DNA of 64,000 nt. Origin: Flavobacteriaceae bacterium UBA3339. Its GTDB lineage: Bacteria; Bacteroidota; Bacteroidia; Flavobacteriales; Flavobacteriaceae. A program made the translations under genes and the position numbers. Below, piece by piece: positions 18,663 through 27,252 of this stretch. The stretch spans positions 8,231-72,230 of the forward strand of contig DERN01000004.1 of the NCBI GenBank assembly GCA_002360925.1, in the 5' to 3' direction. The number at the start of each line of letters is the position of its first letter. The first letter of the stretch is position 1. The notes under the pieces are model-generated. The model searched no databases and was not told where the DNA came from. It saw only the letters and a program-made list of their open reading frames with translations.

Positions 18663-19391
18663 CTAATCATTCCTTTTAAATTCACTCAAAACAATTGCAG
18701 TTGCAGTTGCAACATTTAAACTTTCGGTTTGTTGTAAATTTCCAAAACGCGGAATTGCAATTTTATTTGTTACCAATTGCTCTATTTCATTCGAAATTCC
18801 GTTTGCTTCATTTCCCATTACAATAATCCCATCGGTTGGCAATTGTTCTTTATAAATAGTCGATCCGTCCATAAATGTTCCAAAAATCGAATGTTCATAA
18901 TTCTTTAAATAATCGTTTAAGTCGGTATAAAAAACATTCACTCTCGTTAACGACCCCATTGTTGCCTGAACAACTTTCGGGTTGTAAACATCGACTGTTT
19001 CATGACTGCAAATTAAATCTTCAATTCCAAACCAATCGCACAAACGAATAATGGTTCCTAAATTTCCCGGATCGCGAATATCGTCTAAAGCTACTTTTAA
19101 GCCAGAATCAACCGGAAGTTTTATTTCTTTCATTCTGAACAAAGCCAAACACTGATTCGGAGTTGTTAAAAACGAAATTTTCTTTAATTCAGTTTCCGTA
19201 ATAATTGTAAATAAACCATGTGGAATATTCAATTTAAGTTCTTGCGTACTGTAAACATGAATTAACTCTAACGAAGAGTTCAAAAGCTCCTCGATAACTT
19301 TAACACCTTCGGCTACAAAGGTTTTATTGAGATCGCGATATTTTTTTTGTTTTAACTGCGTTATATATTTGATTTGGTTCTTGCTAAGCAT
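18663..19391 (-). CDS. TrmH/SpoU-family RNA 2'-O-methyltransferase
   Basis: A 242-residue enzyme that methylates a ribose 2'-OH in rRNA or tRNA. N-terminal ~90 residues form the RNA-binding substrate domain (KYRDLNKTFVAEGVKVIEELL). The C-terminal SPOUT domain shows ALDDIRDPGNLGTIIRLCDWFG, the motif 2 GIIVMGNEANGIS, and motif 3 PRFGNLQQTESLNVATATAIV, which form the trefoil-knot SAM site. The RNA target is not clear. It is divergent from tamL with 38 bases between. Confidence 0.93.
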   Translation of the reverse strand: MLSKNQIKYITQLKQKKYRDLNKTFVAEGVKVIEELLNSSLELIHVYSTQELKLNIPHGLFTIITETELKKISFLTTPNQCLALFRMKEIKLPVDSGLKVALDDIRDPGNLGTIIRLCDWFGIEDLICSHETVDVYNPKVVQATMGSLTRVNVFYTDLNDYLKNYEHSIFGTFMDGSTIYKEQLPTDGIIVMGNEANGISNEIEQLVTNKIAIPRFGNLQQTESLNVATATAIVLSEFKRND

Positions 19392-19429
19392 GTTGTAAAA
19401 AATTGTAATTTTACCTTCTGAAAATTGTT

Positions 19430-21988
19430 ATGACCTTGAGAAATAATTTATCAAAATTAGTATTAATTACCGTAATAACCAGCTTTTTTTTGGCTTGCTC
19501 GCTTACAAAACGCGTTCCCGACGATGAACGTTTGCTAATGAGTAACGAAGTTTTTGTGAATAACAAAAAAGAAAGCCGCGAAATCATAACAAATCAGCTT
19601 TATCAAAAACCGAACAGTAATATTTTGAGATATCGCTTGCGTTTGCAAATGTATAACATGGCAAAGGTTAATCCCGATTCAAGTTATCAAGCTTGGTTAG
19701 ATCGTCATCCTAAAAATGAACGAATGCTAACAAATCTGCTTTCTGCAAAGCAAGTCGATCGCTTAGGAACTTCGTTTTTGGTTTCGGGTTTAGGAAAATC
19801 GTTAAAGAATTTAGGTGAAGCTCCGGTTATTTATGACAATGAACGAACCAAAAAATCAGCTACTCGTTTAAAAAACCATTACTTTAATCAAGGTTATTTC
19901 AATACAAAAGTTTCGTTTTCGTTAGATACTTTAAAACATAAACAAGTAGCTACAACGTATAAAATCAACACGGGAACTCCGTATTTTTACGACAGTATTG
20001 CTACGACAATTCAATCACCCGAATTAGCAGAGTTGTACAATAAAAACAGACGTCCTTCTGTGATAAAAAAAGGAAATCAATACAACGCGGCTAAATTAGA
20101 TGAAGAACGCGATCGTATAACATCGTATTTTAGAAATAACGGAGCTTATGATTTTCAGAAAACGTATATCAATTATGAAATTGATACGATAAAAGGAAAT
20201 CATACTGCAGATTTAATGGTTAACATTGACAATAAAAACATTCGTGAAGGAGATAGTTTGCGAAGTGAAGCTTTTAAATTATACAAAGTAAGTCAGGTAA
20301 ATCTATACACTCGTAATAATTCTGAACCAACCGATCATATTACAGATTCGGTTCAATTTAAAAACCTGAACATTTACAGCTACGGTAAATTAAACTACAA
20401 GCCTAAAACATTGCGAAATGCTGTGTTTATTGATAAAGACGAATATTTTTCCGACACTCGTCGTTCAATCACATCTCGATCTTTAAGTAATTTAAGGGTT
20501 TTTAATTACCCTTTAATCGAATATATTCCAGATCCAAAAGATAGTTTGGGACAATCGTTAATTGCGAATATTACGTTGAATCCGAAAAAGAATGCTCTTT
20601 TTAGACCTTCGATTGATATTAACCATTCAAACATTCAACAAATTGGTATTGAAGGAAACATCGGAGTCGATTTCCATAATGTTTTCCGAGGAGCCGAAGT
20701 TTTAAACATAAGTGTTCGTGGAAACATTGGTTCATCAGTTTCGCGTTACAGAACCGACCAAAATACGTTTTTCGACATTTTAGAATACGGAGCCGATATC
20801 AAACTTAATTTCCCTCGATTTTTATTCTTTTCGAATCAAATCGATAAGATTATTGATCGAACTTCCTTTCCAAATACAAGTCTAAGCCTTGGTTTTTTCA
20901 ATCAGCAAAACATTGGGTTAGACAAACAAAACCTTACCGGAATTTTTAATTACAATTGGTCGTACAAACGCAGAAACACTATTAGTTTCGATGTTTTTAA
21001 CCTACAATTTGTTCGTAATATGAATCCGGGGAATTACTTTAATGTTTATCGTTCTTCCTACAACAGATTGAATGATATTGCAGAAAAAGTAGACACAAAT
21101 CCGGATTATTTAGATGCTTCCGGAAACTTAACAATTAACGAAGGCGGAGCTGATGCTTTTATTTTAGATGTTTTATACGGAATTACGGATGTTACGGAAG
21201 ACGAATATAATGCGGTTCGAAGCATTACAGAACGAAAATTCCGTTTAACCGAAAACAACTTGATTCTTTCAAGCAATATTGTTTATACGTATTCAAACAG
21301 ATTCAACATTAAAGATCAGGATTTCTTTACATTCAAAACAAAAATCGAATCGGCAGGAAATCTTTTAAATGCCATTGCAAAATCTAGCAGTAAACTAAAT
21401 TCGGCAGGAAAACACACTATTTTAGACGTTGCTTATTCGCAATATATTAAAGGAGAACTCGATTTTATTAAGTATTTCGATTTAGGAAATAAAAACGTTT
21501 TGGCTTTACGTGCTTTCGGAGGAATTGCAATTCCGTTCGGAAACTCTAATAACATTCCATTTTCGCGAAGCTATTTCGCTGGAGGTCCCAACGATAACCG
21601 CGCTTGGCAATCGTATCGTTTAGGTCCGGGAAGCAGCGGCGGATTCAACGATTTTAACGAAGCAAATATGAAATTAGCATTTAGTGCCGAATATCGTTTT
21701 AATGTTTCGGGTCCTTGGAATCTAGCTTTGTTTGCCGATGCTGGTAATATTTGGAATGCTTTGGATGATATTGATGACGATGAAATGACATTTAGAGGTT
21801 TTCGTTCTTTAAAAGACATCGCTTTAGGAAGTGGATTGGGGATTCGATACGATTTATCGTTTTTTGTGATTCGATGCGATTTAGGATTTAAAACATATAA
21901 TCCGGCAAACGAGCCCGACAGAAAGTGGTTTAAAGAGTGGAACCTGCGTAAAACGGTTTTTAATATTGGAATTAACTATCCGTTTTAA
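19430..21988 (+). CDS. tamL: BamA/TamA-family outer membrane lipoprotein TamL
   Basis: An 852-residue Omp85-superfamily protein. It begins with a lipoprotein signal ending in FFLACSLTKRVPDDERLL, the hallmark of TamL, the Bacteroidota TamA homologue. Residues ~50-400 form POTRA-like domains; the rest is a 16-strand barrel with the Omp85 signatures FAGGPNDNRAWQSYRLGPG and the terminal strand (FNIGINYPF). TamL is expected to pair with TamB to insert proteins or move lipids in the outer membrane; tamB is not in the window. The gene is divergent from the TrmH-type methylase, an arrangement found in related flavobacteria. Confidence 0.9.
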   Translation: MTLRNNLSKLVLITVITSFFLACSLTKRVPDDERLLMSNEVFVNNKKESREIITNQLYQKPNSNILRYRLRLQMYNMAKVNPDSSYQAWLDRHPKNERMLTNLLSAKQVDRLGTSFLVSGLGKSLKNLGEAPVIYDNERTKKSATRLKNHYFNQGYFNTKVSFSLDTLKHKQVATTYKINTGTPYFYDSIATTIQSPELAELYNKNRRPSVIKKGNQYNAAKLDEERDRITSYFRNNGAYDFQKTYINYEIDTIKGNHTADLMVNIDNKNIREGDSLRSEAFKLYKVSQVNLYTRNNSEPTDHITDSVQFKNLNIYSYGKLNYKPKTLRNAVFIDKDEYFSDTRRSITSRSLSNLRVFNYPLIEYIPDPKDSLGQSLIANITLNPKKNALFRPSIDINHSNIQQIGIEGNIGVDFHNVFRGAEVLNISVRGNIGSSVSRYRTDQNTFFDILEYGADIKLNFPRFLFFSNQIDKIIDRTSFPNTSLSLGFFNQQNIGLDKQNLTGIFNYNWSYKRRNTISFDVFNLQFVRNMNPGNYFNVYRSSYNRLNDIAEKVDTNPDYLDASGNLTINEGGADAFILDVLYGITDVTEDEYNAVRSITERKFRLTENNLILSSNIVYTYSNRFNIKDQDFFTFKTKIESAGNLLNAIAKSSSKLNSAGKHTILDVAYSQYIKGELDFIKYFDLGNKNVLALRAFGGIAIPFGNSNNIPFSRSYFAGGPNDNRAWQSYRLGPGSSGGFNDFNEANMKLAFSAEYRFNVSGPWNLALFADAGNIWNALDDIDDDEMTFRGFRSLKDIALGSGLGIRYDLSFFVIRCDLGFKTYNPANEPDRKWFKEWNLRKTVFNIGINYPF

Positions 21989-22050
21989 TAAAATTACTAT
22001 TTTTGTATGCTAAACTAATTCTCAAAAAATAAAAAGACACAACATATATT

Positions 22051-23118
22051 ATGGCACATACTATTAAACCAGGAGTTGCAACAGGCGATCAAGTTCAGGA
22101 GATTTTCAGATATGCTAAAGAAAAAGGCTTTGCACTTCCTGCGGTAAATGTAACAAGTTCAAGTACAATTAATGGTGTATTAGAAACGGCTGCTAAATTA
22201 AACGCTCCGGTAATCATTCAGTTTTCTAATGGTGGTGGATTGTTTATGGCAGGAAAAGGATTGAATAATGAAAATGAACGTGCTGCAATAGCCGGAAGTA
22301 TTGCCGGTGCAAAACAAATTCACGAATTAGCCGAATTATATGGTGCTACCGTAATTTTACATACTGATCATTGTGCTAAAAAACTATTACCTTGGATTGA
22401 CGGATTATTAGATGCCAGCGAAAAACATTTTGCCGAAACAGGAAAACCGTTATTCTCTTCACATATGATTGATTTATCAGAAGAACCAATCGAAGAAAAC
22501 ATCGAAATCTCTAAAAAATACTTAGAACGCATGAGCAAAATAGGTATGACATTAGAAATTGAATTAGGTATTACCGGTGGTGAAGAAGACGGCGTTGACA
22601 ACACAAATGTAGATTCATCTAAATTATACACACAACCCGAAGAAGTTGCGTACGCTTATGAAGAGTTAATGAAAATTTCTCCTCGTTTTACCATTGCAGC
22701 AGCTTTCGGAAACGTTCACGGTGTTTACAAACCAGGAAACGTAAAATTAACTCCAAAAATATTAGACAACTCTCAAAAATTCGTTGAAGAAAAATTCCAT
22801 ACGGGTAAAAATCCGGTTGATTTTGTTTTCCACGGAGGTTCAGGTTCATCTTTAGAAGAAATTCGTGAAGCTATTTCATACGGAGTAATCAAAATGAATA
22901 TCGATACCGATTTACAATTTGCTTTTACCGAAGGAGCGCGCGATTATATCTTAACGAAAAAAGACTATTTAATGACGCAAATCGGAAATCCTGAAGGCGA
23001 CGACGTTCCAAACAAAAAATATTACGATCCGCGTAAATGGATGCGTGAAGCAGAATTAACTTTCAACAAGAGATTAGAACAATCTTTTGCAGATTTAAAC
23101 AACGTAAATACATTATAA
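22051..23118 (+). CDS. fbaA: Class II fructose-bisphosphate aldolase
   Basis: A 355-residue zinc-dependent glycolytic/gluconeogenic aldolase of the longer class IIA type. It shows PAVNVTSSSTINGVLETA, the zinc-binding HTDHCAKKLLPWIDGLLDA, the ligand-rich LEIELGITGGEEDGVD, FGNVHGVYKPGNVKL and FVFHGGSGSS near the phosphate site. Length is that of E. coli FbaA-type enzymes. The next gene, accD, starts 54 bases later in the same direction. Confidence 0.97.
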   Translation: MAHTIKPGVATGDQVQEIFRYAKEKGFALPAVNVTSSSTINGVLETAAKLNAPVIIQFSNGGGLFMAGKGLNNENERAAIAGSIAGAKQIHELAELYGATVILHTDHCAKKLLPWIDGLLDASEKHFAETGKPLFSSHMIDLSEEPIEENIEISKKYLERMSKIGMTLEIELGITGGEEDGVDNTNVDSSKLYTQPEEVAYAYEELMKISPRFTIAAAFGNVHGVYKPGNVKLTPKILDNSQKFVEEKFHTGKNPVDFVFHGGSGSSLEEIREAISYGVIKMNIDTDLQFAFTEGARDYILTKKDYLMTQIGNPEGDDVPNKKYYDPRKWMREAELTFNKRLEQSFADLNNVNTL

Positions 23119-23172
23119 AATATTTTAAAGTTAAAGGTTTCTCCTTAAACTTTAACCTCTTAAAGAAATAAT

Positions 23173-24027
23173 ATGGCTTGGTTTAAAAGAAAAGAAAAAG
23201 GTATTACTACCCCAACCGAAGACAAAAAAGACATTCCTAAAGGTTTATGGTACAAAACGCCAACAGGAAAAATCATAGAATCTGACGAATTAGCTGAAAA
23301 TTTATGGATTAGCCCGGAAGATGATTATCACGTAAGAATTGGAAGTAAAGAATATTTCGAAATTCTTTTCGACAATAGCGAATACAAAGAATTATTTGGT
23401 TCAATCACTTCAAAAGATCCTTTAAAATTCGTTGATACTAAAAAGTACAGCGAACGATTAAAGGAAGCAAAGGATAAAACAAAATTAAAAGATGCTGTTC
23501 GCGTTGCGGTAGGAAAATCTAAAGGAGACGATTTAGTTGTTGCTTGTATGGATTTTGCTTTTATCGGAGGATCTATGGGATCTGTGGTAGGAGAAAAAAT
23601 TGCAAGAGGAATTGATTATTCGATCAAACATAAAATTCCTTTTATGATGATTTCTAAATCAGGAGGAGCACGTATGATGGAAGCTGCATTTTCATTGATG
23701 CAGATGGCTAAAACGTCGGCAAAATTAGCACAATTAGCCGATGCTAAAATTCCTTATATTTCATTGTGTACCGATCCTACAACAGGAGGAACAACAGCTT
23801 CTTATGCCATGTTAGGAGATATTAATATTGCAGAGCCAGGCGCTTTAATTGGTTTCGCAGGACCGCGTATCGTAAAAGATACAACAGGAAAAGATTTACC
23901 AGAAGGTTTCCAAACTTCAGAATTCTTGTTAGAACACGGTTTCTTAGACTTTGTTGTTCACAGAAAACAATTAAAAAACAGAGTTAATCAATATATTGAT
24001 TTGGTTTTAAACAAACCTTTAAGATAA
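23173..24027 (+). CDS. accD: Acetyl-CoA carboxylase carboxyltransferase subunit beta, zinc-ribbon cysteines absent
   Basis: A 284-residue subunit that, with AccA, transfers the carboxyl group to acetyl-CoA to make malonyl-CoA. The crotonase-like core is normal ([71 protein letters not shown]). In most bacteria the N-terminus carries a Cys4 zinc ribbon (CPxC..CPxC); here the equivalent stretch ([20 protein letters not shown]) has no cysteine. To my knowledge this is a common feature of flavobacterial AccD. A terminator follows at 24031. Confidence 0.95.
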   Translation: MAWFKRKEKGITTPTEDKKDIPKGLWYKTPTGKIIESDELAENLWISPEDDYHVRIGSKEYFEILFDNSEYKELFGSITSKDPLKFVDTKKYSERLKEAKDKTKLKDAVRVAVGKSKGDDLVVACMDFAFIGGSMGSVVGEKIARGIDYSIKHKIPFMMISKSGGARMMEAAFSLMQMAKTSAKLAQLADAKIPYISLCTDPTTGGTTASYAMLGDINIAEPGALIGFAGPRIVKDTTGKDLPEGFQTSEFLLEHGFLDFVVHRKQLKNRVNQYIDLVLNKPLR

Positions 24028-24030
24028 TTA

Positions 24031-24054
24031 AAACGTGCAAATGCACGTTTTTTT
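24031..24054 (+). terminator. Rho-independent terminator of accD
   Basis: Stem AAACGTGCA / TGCACGTTT with a 2-base loop, then T7. Confidence 0.87.
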
Positions 24055-24146
24055 ATTTAAATACAATAAAATTTAAAAAATTAGCCGACTAGTATTTTCA
24101 TTATCAAAACATTAAAAAAAAATTAAAATTTAGTAGTTCAGATTCC

Positions 24147-24176
24147 TTGTTAATTCAAATTTTCAATCTATATTTG
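24147..24176 (+). promoter_or_regulatory. Promoter of the Leu/Gly tRNA array
   Basis: TTG (24147-24149), 19 bases, TATATTTG (24169-24176): an excellent match to the Bacteroidota -33/-7 consensus. The first tRNA begins 46 bases downstream. Confidence 0.78.
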
Positions 24177-24222
24177 CAACACAAAAATAAAGACCGATAC
24201 ACATAAAGGTTTTTATCAATTT

Positions 24223-24308
24223 GCTCGAGTGGTGGAATTGGTAGACACGCTGGACTTAAAATCCAGTGAGCAGTAATGCTCGTGCGGGTTCAAGTCCCGC
24301 CTTGAGTA
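24223..24308 (+). tRNA. tRNA-Leu (anticodon TAA)
   Basis: 86 bases with a 7-bp acceptor stem (GCTCGAG/CTTGAGT), anticodon loop CTTAAAA with TAA, a class II long variable arm (GAGC/GCTC) and T-loop GTTCAAGTC. First of four Leu copies. Confidence 0.95.
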
Positions 24309-24376
24309 CAAATTAATTTGCAGATTCTAAGAATCATCTTTAAATTTGCAATCCTAAAAGTTCATTAAATTTACGT

Positions 24377-24449
24377 GCGAAAATAGCTCAGTTGGTAGAG
24401 CGCAACCTTGCCAAGGTTGAGGTCGCGGGTTCGAACCCCGTTTTTCGCT
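24377..24449 (+). tRNA. tRNA-Gly (anticodon GCC)
   Basis: 73 bases; acceptor GCGAAAA/TTTTCGC, anticodon loop TTGCCAA with GCC, T-loop GTTCGAACC. First of two identical copies. Confidence 0.95.
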
Positions 24450-24468
24450 CAGTTCAAAAAAATCAAGC

Positions 24469-24554
24469 GCTCGAGTGGTGGAATTGGTAGACACGCTGGA
24501 CTTAAAATCCAGTGAACAGTAATGTTCGTGCGGGTTCAAGTCCCGCCTTGAGTA
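24469..24554 (+). tRNA. tRNA-Leu (anticodon TAA), variable-arm variant
   Basis: The same as the other Leu copies except for the variable arm, which is GAAC/GTTC instead of GAGC/GCTC, a paired change that keeps the stem. Confidence 0.95.
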
Positions 24555-24579
24555 CAAAGTTCTTTATATTAATTATTTT

Positions 24580-24652
24580 GCGAAAATAGCTCAGTTGGTA
24601 GAGCGCAACCTTGCCAAGGTTGAGGTCGCGGGTTCGAACCCCGTTTTTCGCT
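24580..24652 (+). tRNA. tRNA-Gly (anticodon GCC)
   Basis: 73 bases, identical to the copy at 24377-24449. Confidence 0.95.
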
Positions 24653-24668
24653 CTAAATCTATTTATCT

Positions 24669-24754
24669 GCTCGAGTGGTGGAATTGGTAGACACGCTGGA
24701 CTTAAAATCCAGTGAGCAGTAATGCTCGTGCGGGTTCAAGTCCCGCCTTGAGTA
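24669..24754 (+). tRNA. tRNA-Leu (anticodon TAA)
   Basis: 86 bases, identical to the copy at 24223-24308, including the GAGC/GCTC variable arm. Confidence 0.95.
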
Positions 24755-24791
24755 CTATACTTCGGTAAGCCTTATAAATAGATTTAATTTC

Positions 24792-24877
24792 GCTCGAGTG
24801 GTGGAATTGGTAGACACGCTGGACTTAAAATCCAGTGAGCAGTAATGCTCGTGCGGGTTCAAGTCCCGCCTTGAGTA
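24792..24877 (+). tRNA. tRNA-Leu (anticodon TAA)
   Basis: 86 bases, identical to the copy at 24223-24308. Last of the array; a terminator follows directly. Confidence 0.95.
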
Positions 24878-24878
24878 C

Positions 24879-24909
24879 AAAATCCTGAATAATTCATTCA
24901 GGATTTTTT
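24879..24909 (+). terminator. Terminator of the tRNA array
   Basis: Stem AATCCTGAAT (24881-24890) / ATTCAGGATT (24896-24905) followed by T6. Confidence 0.88.
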
Positions 24910-24994
24910 ATTTTAAAACACTTCCCTCCTACTCAAAACTTCATTAAAAACTATAATATTTCATTTACTTTTTATACTTTTAAACAAAAAAGAA

Positions 24995-25720
24995 ATGAAA
25001 AAAGTAATACTTATTGCGTTATTAGGACTAACATTTGCTTCGTGTAACAATACGATTGGATGGAATATTAAACCTTCGGGAGAAATTGTAACAGATACAA
25101 TTTCAATCAAATCATTTCAAACATTATTAAATAATTCGTCTGCAAATATCGAATTAGATTCTTCTATCAACGAAAACCAAATCATCGTCGTTGGTGATAA
25201 AAGTTTTGTAGAAAATCTAGATATTAAAAACAATAATAATCAATTAGATATTTCGAACAAGAAAAAGGTTTCATTTAACACCAAATCGTCTCCTTTAATA
25301 ATCAAAATGAACAATCCTAAACTTCAGAAAGTGATTATTGCCGGAAGCGGATCTATCGCAACAAATAATGTAACGATTACGAACGATATCGAATTCCACA
25401 TTTCGGGCGCAGGAGAAATCAATGCGAAGTTGTTTAACAACATGACATCGATTTATGTAAATGGCGCAGGAGATATAAGATTACGAGGCGAAAGTAGCGA
25501 ACTTAAGGCAAGTATGTCGGGCGCCGGAAGTTTAAATGCCGAAAATTTGCAAAACAAACTAGCAAATATTGAAATTAGCGGAGCAGGAAGCGCAAAAGTA
25601 AATACTTCTGAAGAAATTAATGTTCGAATTTCGGGTGTTGGAAGTTTGGATTATAAAAAATACGACCAGTTAAAAATTTCGCAAAAGATTTCAGGTATCG
25701 GAAGCGTCGATTCATATTAA
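24995..25720 (+). CDS. DUF2807 (head GIN domain) lipoprotein
   Basis: A 241-residue protein with lipoprotein signal MKKVILIALLGLTFASCNN. The body is a right-handed beta-helix-like repeat in which GSG/GAG turns recur at near-regular spacing (IAGSGSI, ISGAGEI, VNGAGDI, MSGAGSL, ISGAGSA, ISGVGSL, ISGIGSV), the signature of the DUF2807 'putative auto-transporter adhesin, head GIN' family. Location is probably the outer membrane or periplasm. Its function is unknown. A second member lies at 26173. Confidence 0.85.
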   Translation: MKKVILIALLGLTFASCNNTIGWNIKPSGEIVTDTISIKSFQTLLNNSSANIELDSSINENQIIVVGDKSFVENLDIKNNNNQLDISNKKKVSFNTKSSPLIIKMNNPKLQKVIIAGSGSIATNNVTITNDIEFHISGAGEINAKLFNNMTSIYVNGAGDIRLRGESSELKASMSGAGSLNAENLQNKLANIEISGAGSAKVNTSEEINVRISGVGSLDYKKYDQLKISQKISGIGSVDSY

Positions 25721-25789
25721 TAACATTCGACAAAAGCAACTTTCATTCCTGCGATTTTATGAATAGATTTGTGTGTATTATCAATCAAA

Positions 25790-26158
25790 ATGGGCACAAT
25801 AGTAATAAGTAAAAAAGAAAACAACAAGTTTAAATATACTTATAACAACCGAAAAGGTCATACTCTTTTAACCAGCAACAGCCACGAAACAAAGGCACAT
25901 TGCATAAGCGAAATCAATATTTTAAAGCGAAATTTTACGAGTATCGACTATTTGCGTTATAAGACTCCTTCGGGAAAATTGTACTTTAAAATAAGTATTA
26001 ACGAGTATATTTTGGGATCGAGCCGAAAGTTCACAACTCCTTTATTGATGGACAAAGGATTGAACGATTGGAAAAACAATTTTACACAATCTGAAATTTT
26101 AGATTTTTGTGAAGATGTTTTTGAAGGTTTTCCCGAAATTATTTTTGACGAAAATTAA
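25790..26158 (+). CDS. DUF1508 (YegP-like) domain protein
   Basis: A 122-residue cytoplasmic protein starting MGTIVISKKENNKFKYTY; the open frame begins seven codons earlier at a poorer start. Two YegP-type repeats are suggested: FKYTYNNRKGHTLLTSNSH and LYFKISINEYILGSSRKF. YegP/DUF1508 proteins are small beta-beta-beta-alpha folds of unknown role. It lies between two DUF2807 genes in the same direction. Confidence 0.65.
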   Translation: MGTIVISKKENNKFKYTYNNRKGHTLLTSNSHETKAHCISEINILKRNFTSIDYLRYKTPSGKLYFKISINEYILGSSRKFTTPLLMDKGLNDWKNNFTQSEILDFCEDVFEGFPEIIFDEN

Positions 26159-26172
26159 AAACAATATCAATC

Positions 26173-26892
26173 ATGAAAAAGATTATTGCAATTGCATTTC
26201 TTTCATTATTATCTGTTTCAACTTTTGCACAAGAGCGAAAAATAAAAGCAAACGGAGTTGTACAAGAAAAAAACCGACGCGTACAGAAATACAATAAATT
26301 AGTTGTAGATGGCGAAGTAATTGTTGAAATTTTAAACAATCCTTTCAATAATGTTGTTAGAACCAACGGAGACGCTAACTTACATCAATTAATACAACTT
26401 AGCGTTCAAAACGAAGTTTTAACGATAAAACGCAAACCCGGTTTCCAAATATTAAATCAAACTGTTCCTTTAAAAGTAACATTAGCAACACGCGATTTAA
26501 CCGAAATTACAATGAATGGCGATGGCGGAAATCTTACAAATTTAGGCGCAATTGAAATTCTTGCTTTAAAACTGACAAACACAGGCAATGGAGTGATGAA
26601 TTTACGTGTTAAAACAGATGAACTTTCTTTAAATACCGAAAATAACGCTTCGATTACCGTAGAAGGCAATTCGAATATTGTAAAGATAAACAGTAAAAGT
26701 TCGGGCGATATTAATGCACAAGAATTATCTACTTTCTATACCGAAGTTCATTCTGAAGGATCGGGAAGTATTTACACAAATACAGTAAACGGAATCGACG
26801 GAAGCCTTAACGGAAGTGGAAATCTATACTATCGTGTTACAAAAACAGTAAATGTTTCAGAAAATGGCGAAGGCAAAGTTATTAAACTTTAA
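26173..26892 (+). CDS. DUF2807 (head GIN domain) secreted protein
   Basis: A 239-residue protein with a signal peptide (MKKIIAIAFLSLLSVSTFAQ). The mature part has the DUF2807 pattern of strands and Gly/Asn turns (MNGDGGNL, LTNTGNGVM, SKSSGDINA, SEGSGSI, LNGSGNL), less glycine-rich than the copy at 24995. It starts 14 bases after the DUF1508 gene. Function unknown. Confidence 0.83.
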   Translation: MKKIIAIAFLSLLSVSTFAQERKIKANGVVQEKNRRVQKYNKLVVDGEVIVEILNNPFNNVVRTNGDANLHQLIQLSVQNEVLTIKRKPGFQILNQTVPLKVTLATRDLTEITMNGDGGNLTNLGAIEILALKLTNTGNGVMNLRVKTDELSLNTENNASITVEGNSNIVKINSKSSGDINAQELSTFYTEVHSEGSGSIYTNTVNGIDGSLNGSGNLYYRVTKTVNVSENGEGKVIKL

Positions 26893-26974
26893 ACGTAATC
26901 ATTTTGTTTTAAACTGTTTATAAAAACACAGATAAAACAATCGAAAAAAAAACAAAATTTTCATGGTTATTTCC

Positions 26975-27005
26975 TTTGCATATCTACAAAATGTGTGTAC
27001 ATTTG
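26975..27005 (+). promoter_or_regulatory. Promoter of the tRNA-Met pair
   Basis: TTTG at 26975-26978, a 19-base spacer, and TACATTTG at 26998-27005 match the -33/-7 consensus. tRNA-Met starts 22 bases downstream. Confidence 0.75.
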
Positions 27006-27026
27006 CAACCGAAATAAGAAACCAAT

Positions 27027-27100
27027 GGCGAGGTAGCTCAGTTGGTTAGAGCGCAGGATTCATAACCCTGAGGTCACGGGTTCAACTCCCGTCTTCGCTA
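27027..27100 (+). tRNA. tRNA-Met (elongator, anticodon CAT)
   Basis: 74 bases; acceptor GGCGAGG/CTTCGCT, anticodon loop TTCATAA with CAT, T-loop GTTCAACTC. A paired first base (G1-U72) marks it as the elongator type. Confidence 0.92.
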
Positions 27101-27179
27101 CAAAGACTTATTAAAGTCCTTTCAAAAAAGATTTGTGAATTTAACTTTTGATCGTATTAAAATTCAACAAAACATACAT

Positions 27180-27252
27180 CGCGGGATAGAGCAGCAGGCA
27201 GCTCGTCGGGCTCATAACCCGAAGGTCACAGGTTCGAGTCCTGTTCCCGCTA
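27180..27252 (+). tRNA. Initiator tRNA-fMet (anticodon CAT), integration site
   Basis: The sequence shows the initiator features: an unpaired first position (C1 against T72), and three G-C pairs in the anticodon stem (TCGGG CTCATAA CCCGA). Its 3' end is the left attachment site of the mobile element, and the gene remains intact after integration. Confidence 0.92.

Noticed and set aside
24354..24557. A 67-residue minus-strand open frame across tRNA genes
   Set aside because: It is the antisense of tRNA-Gly and tRNA-Leu copies; the repeated RDLNPHEH-type text comes from tRNA T-arms, not a protein.
24223..24877. CRISPR-like regular repeats
   Set aside because: The repeated units are tRNA genes with full cloverleaf features; no CRISPR array or cas gene is seen anywhere in the window.
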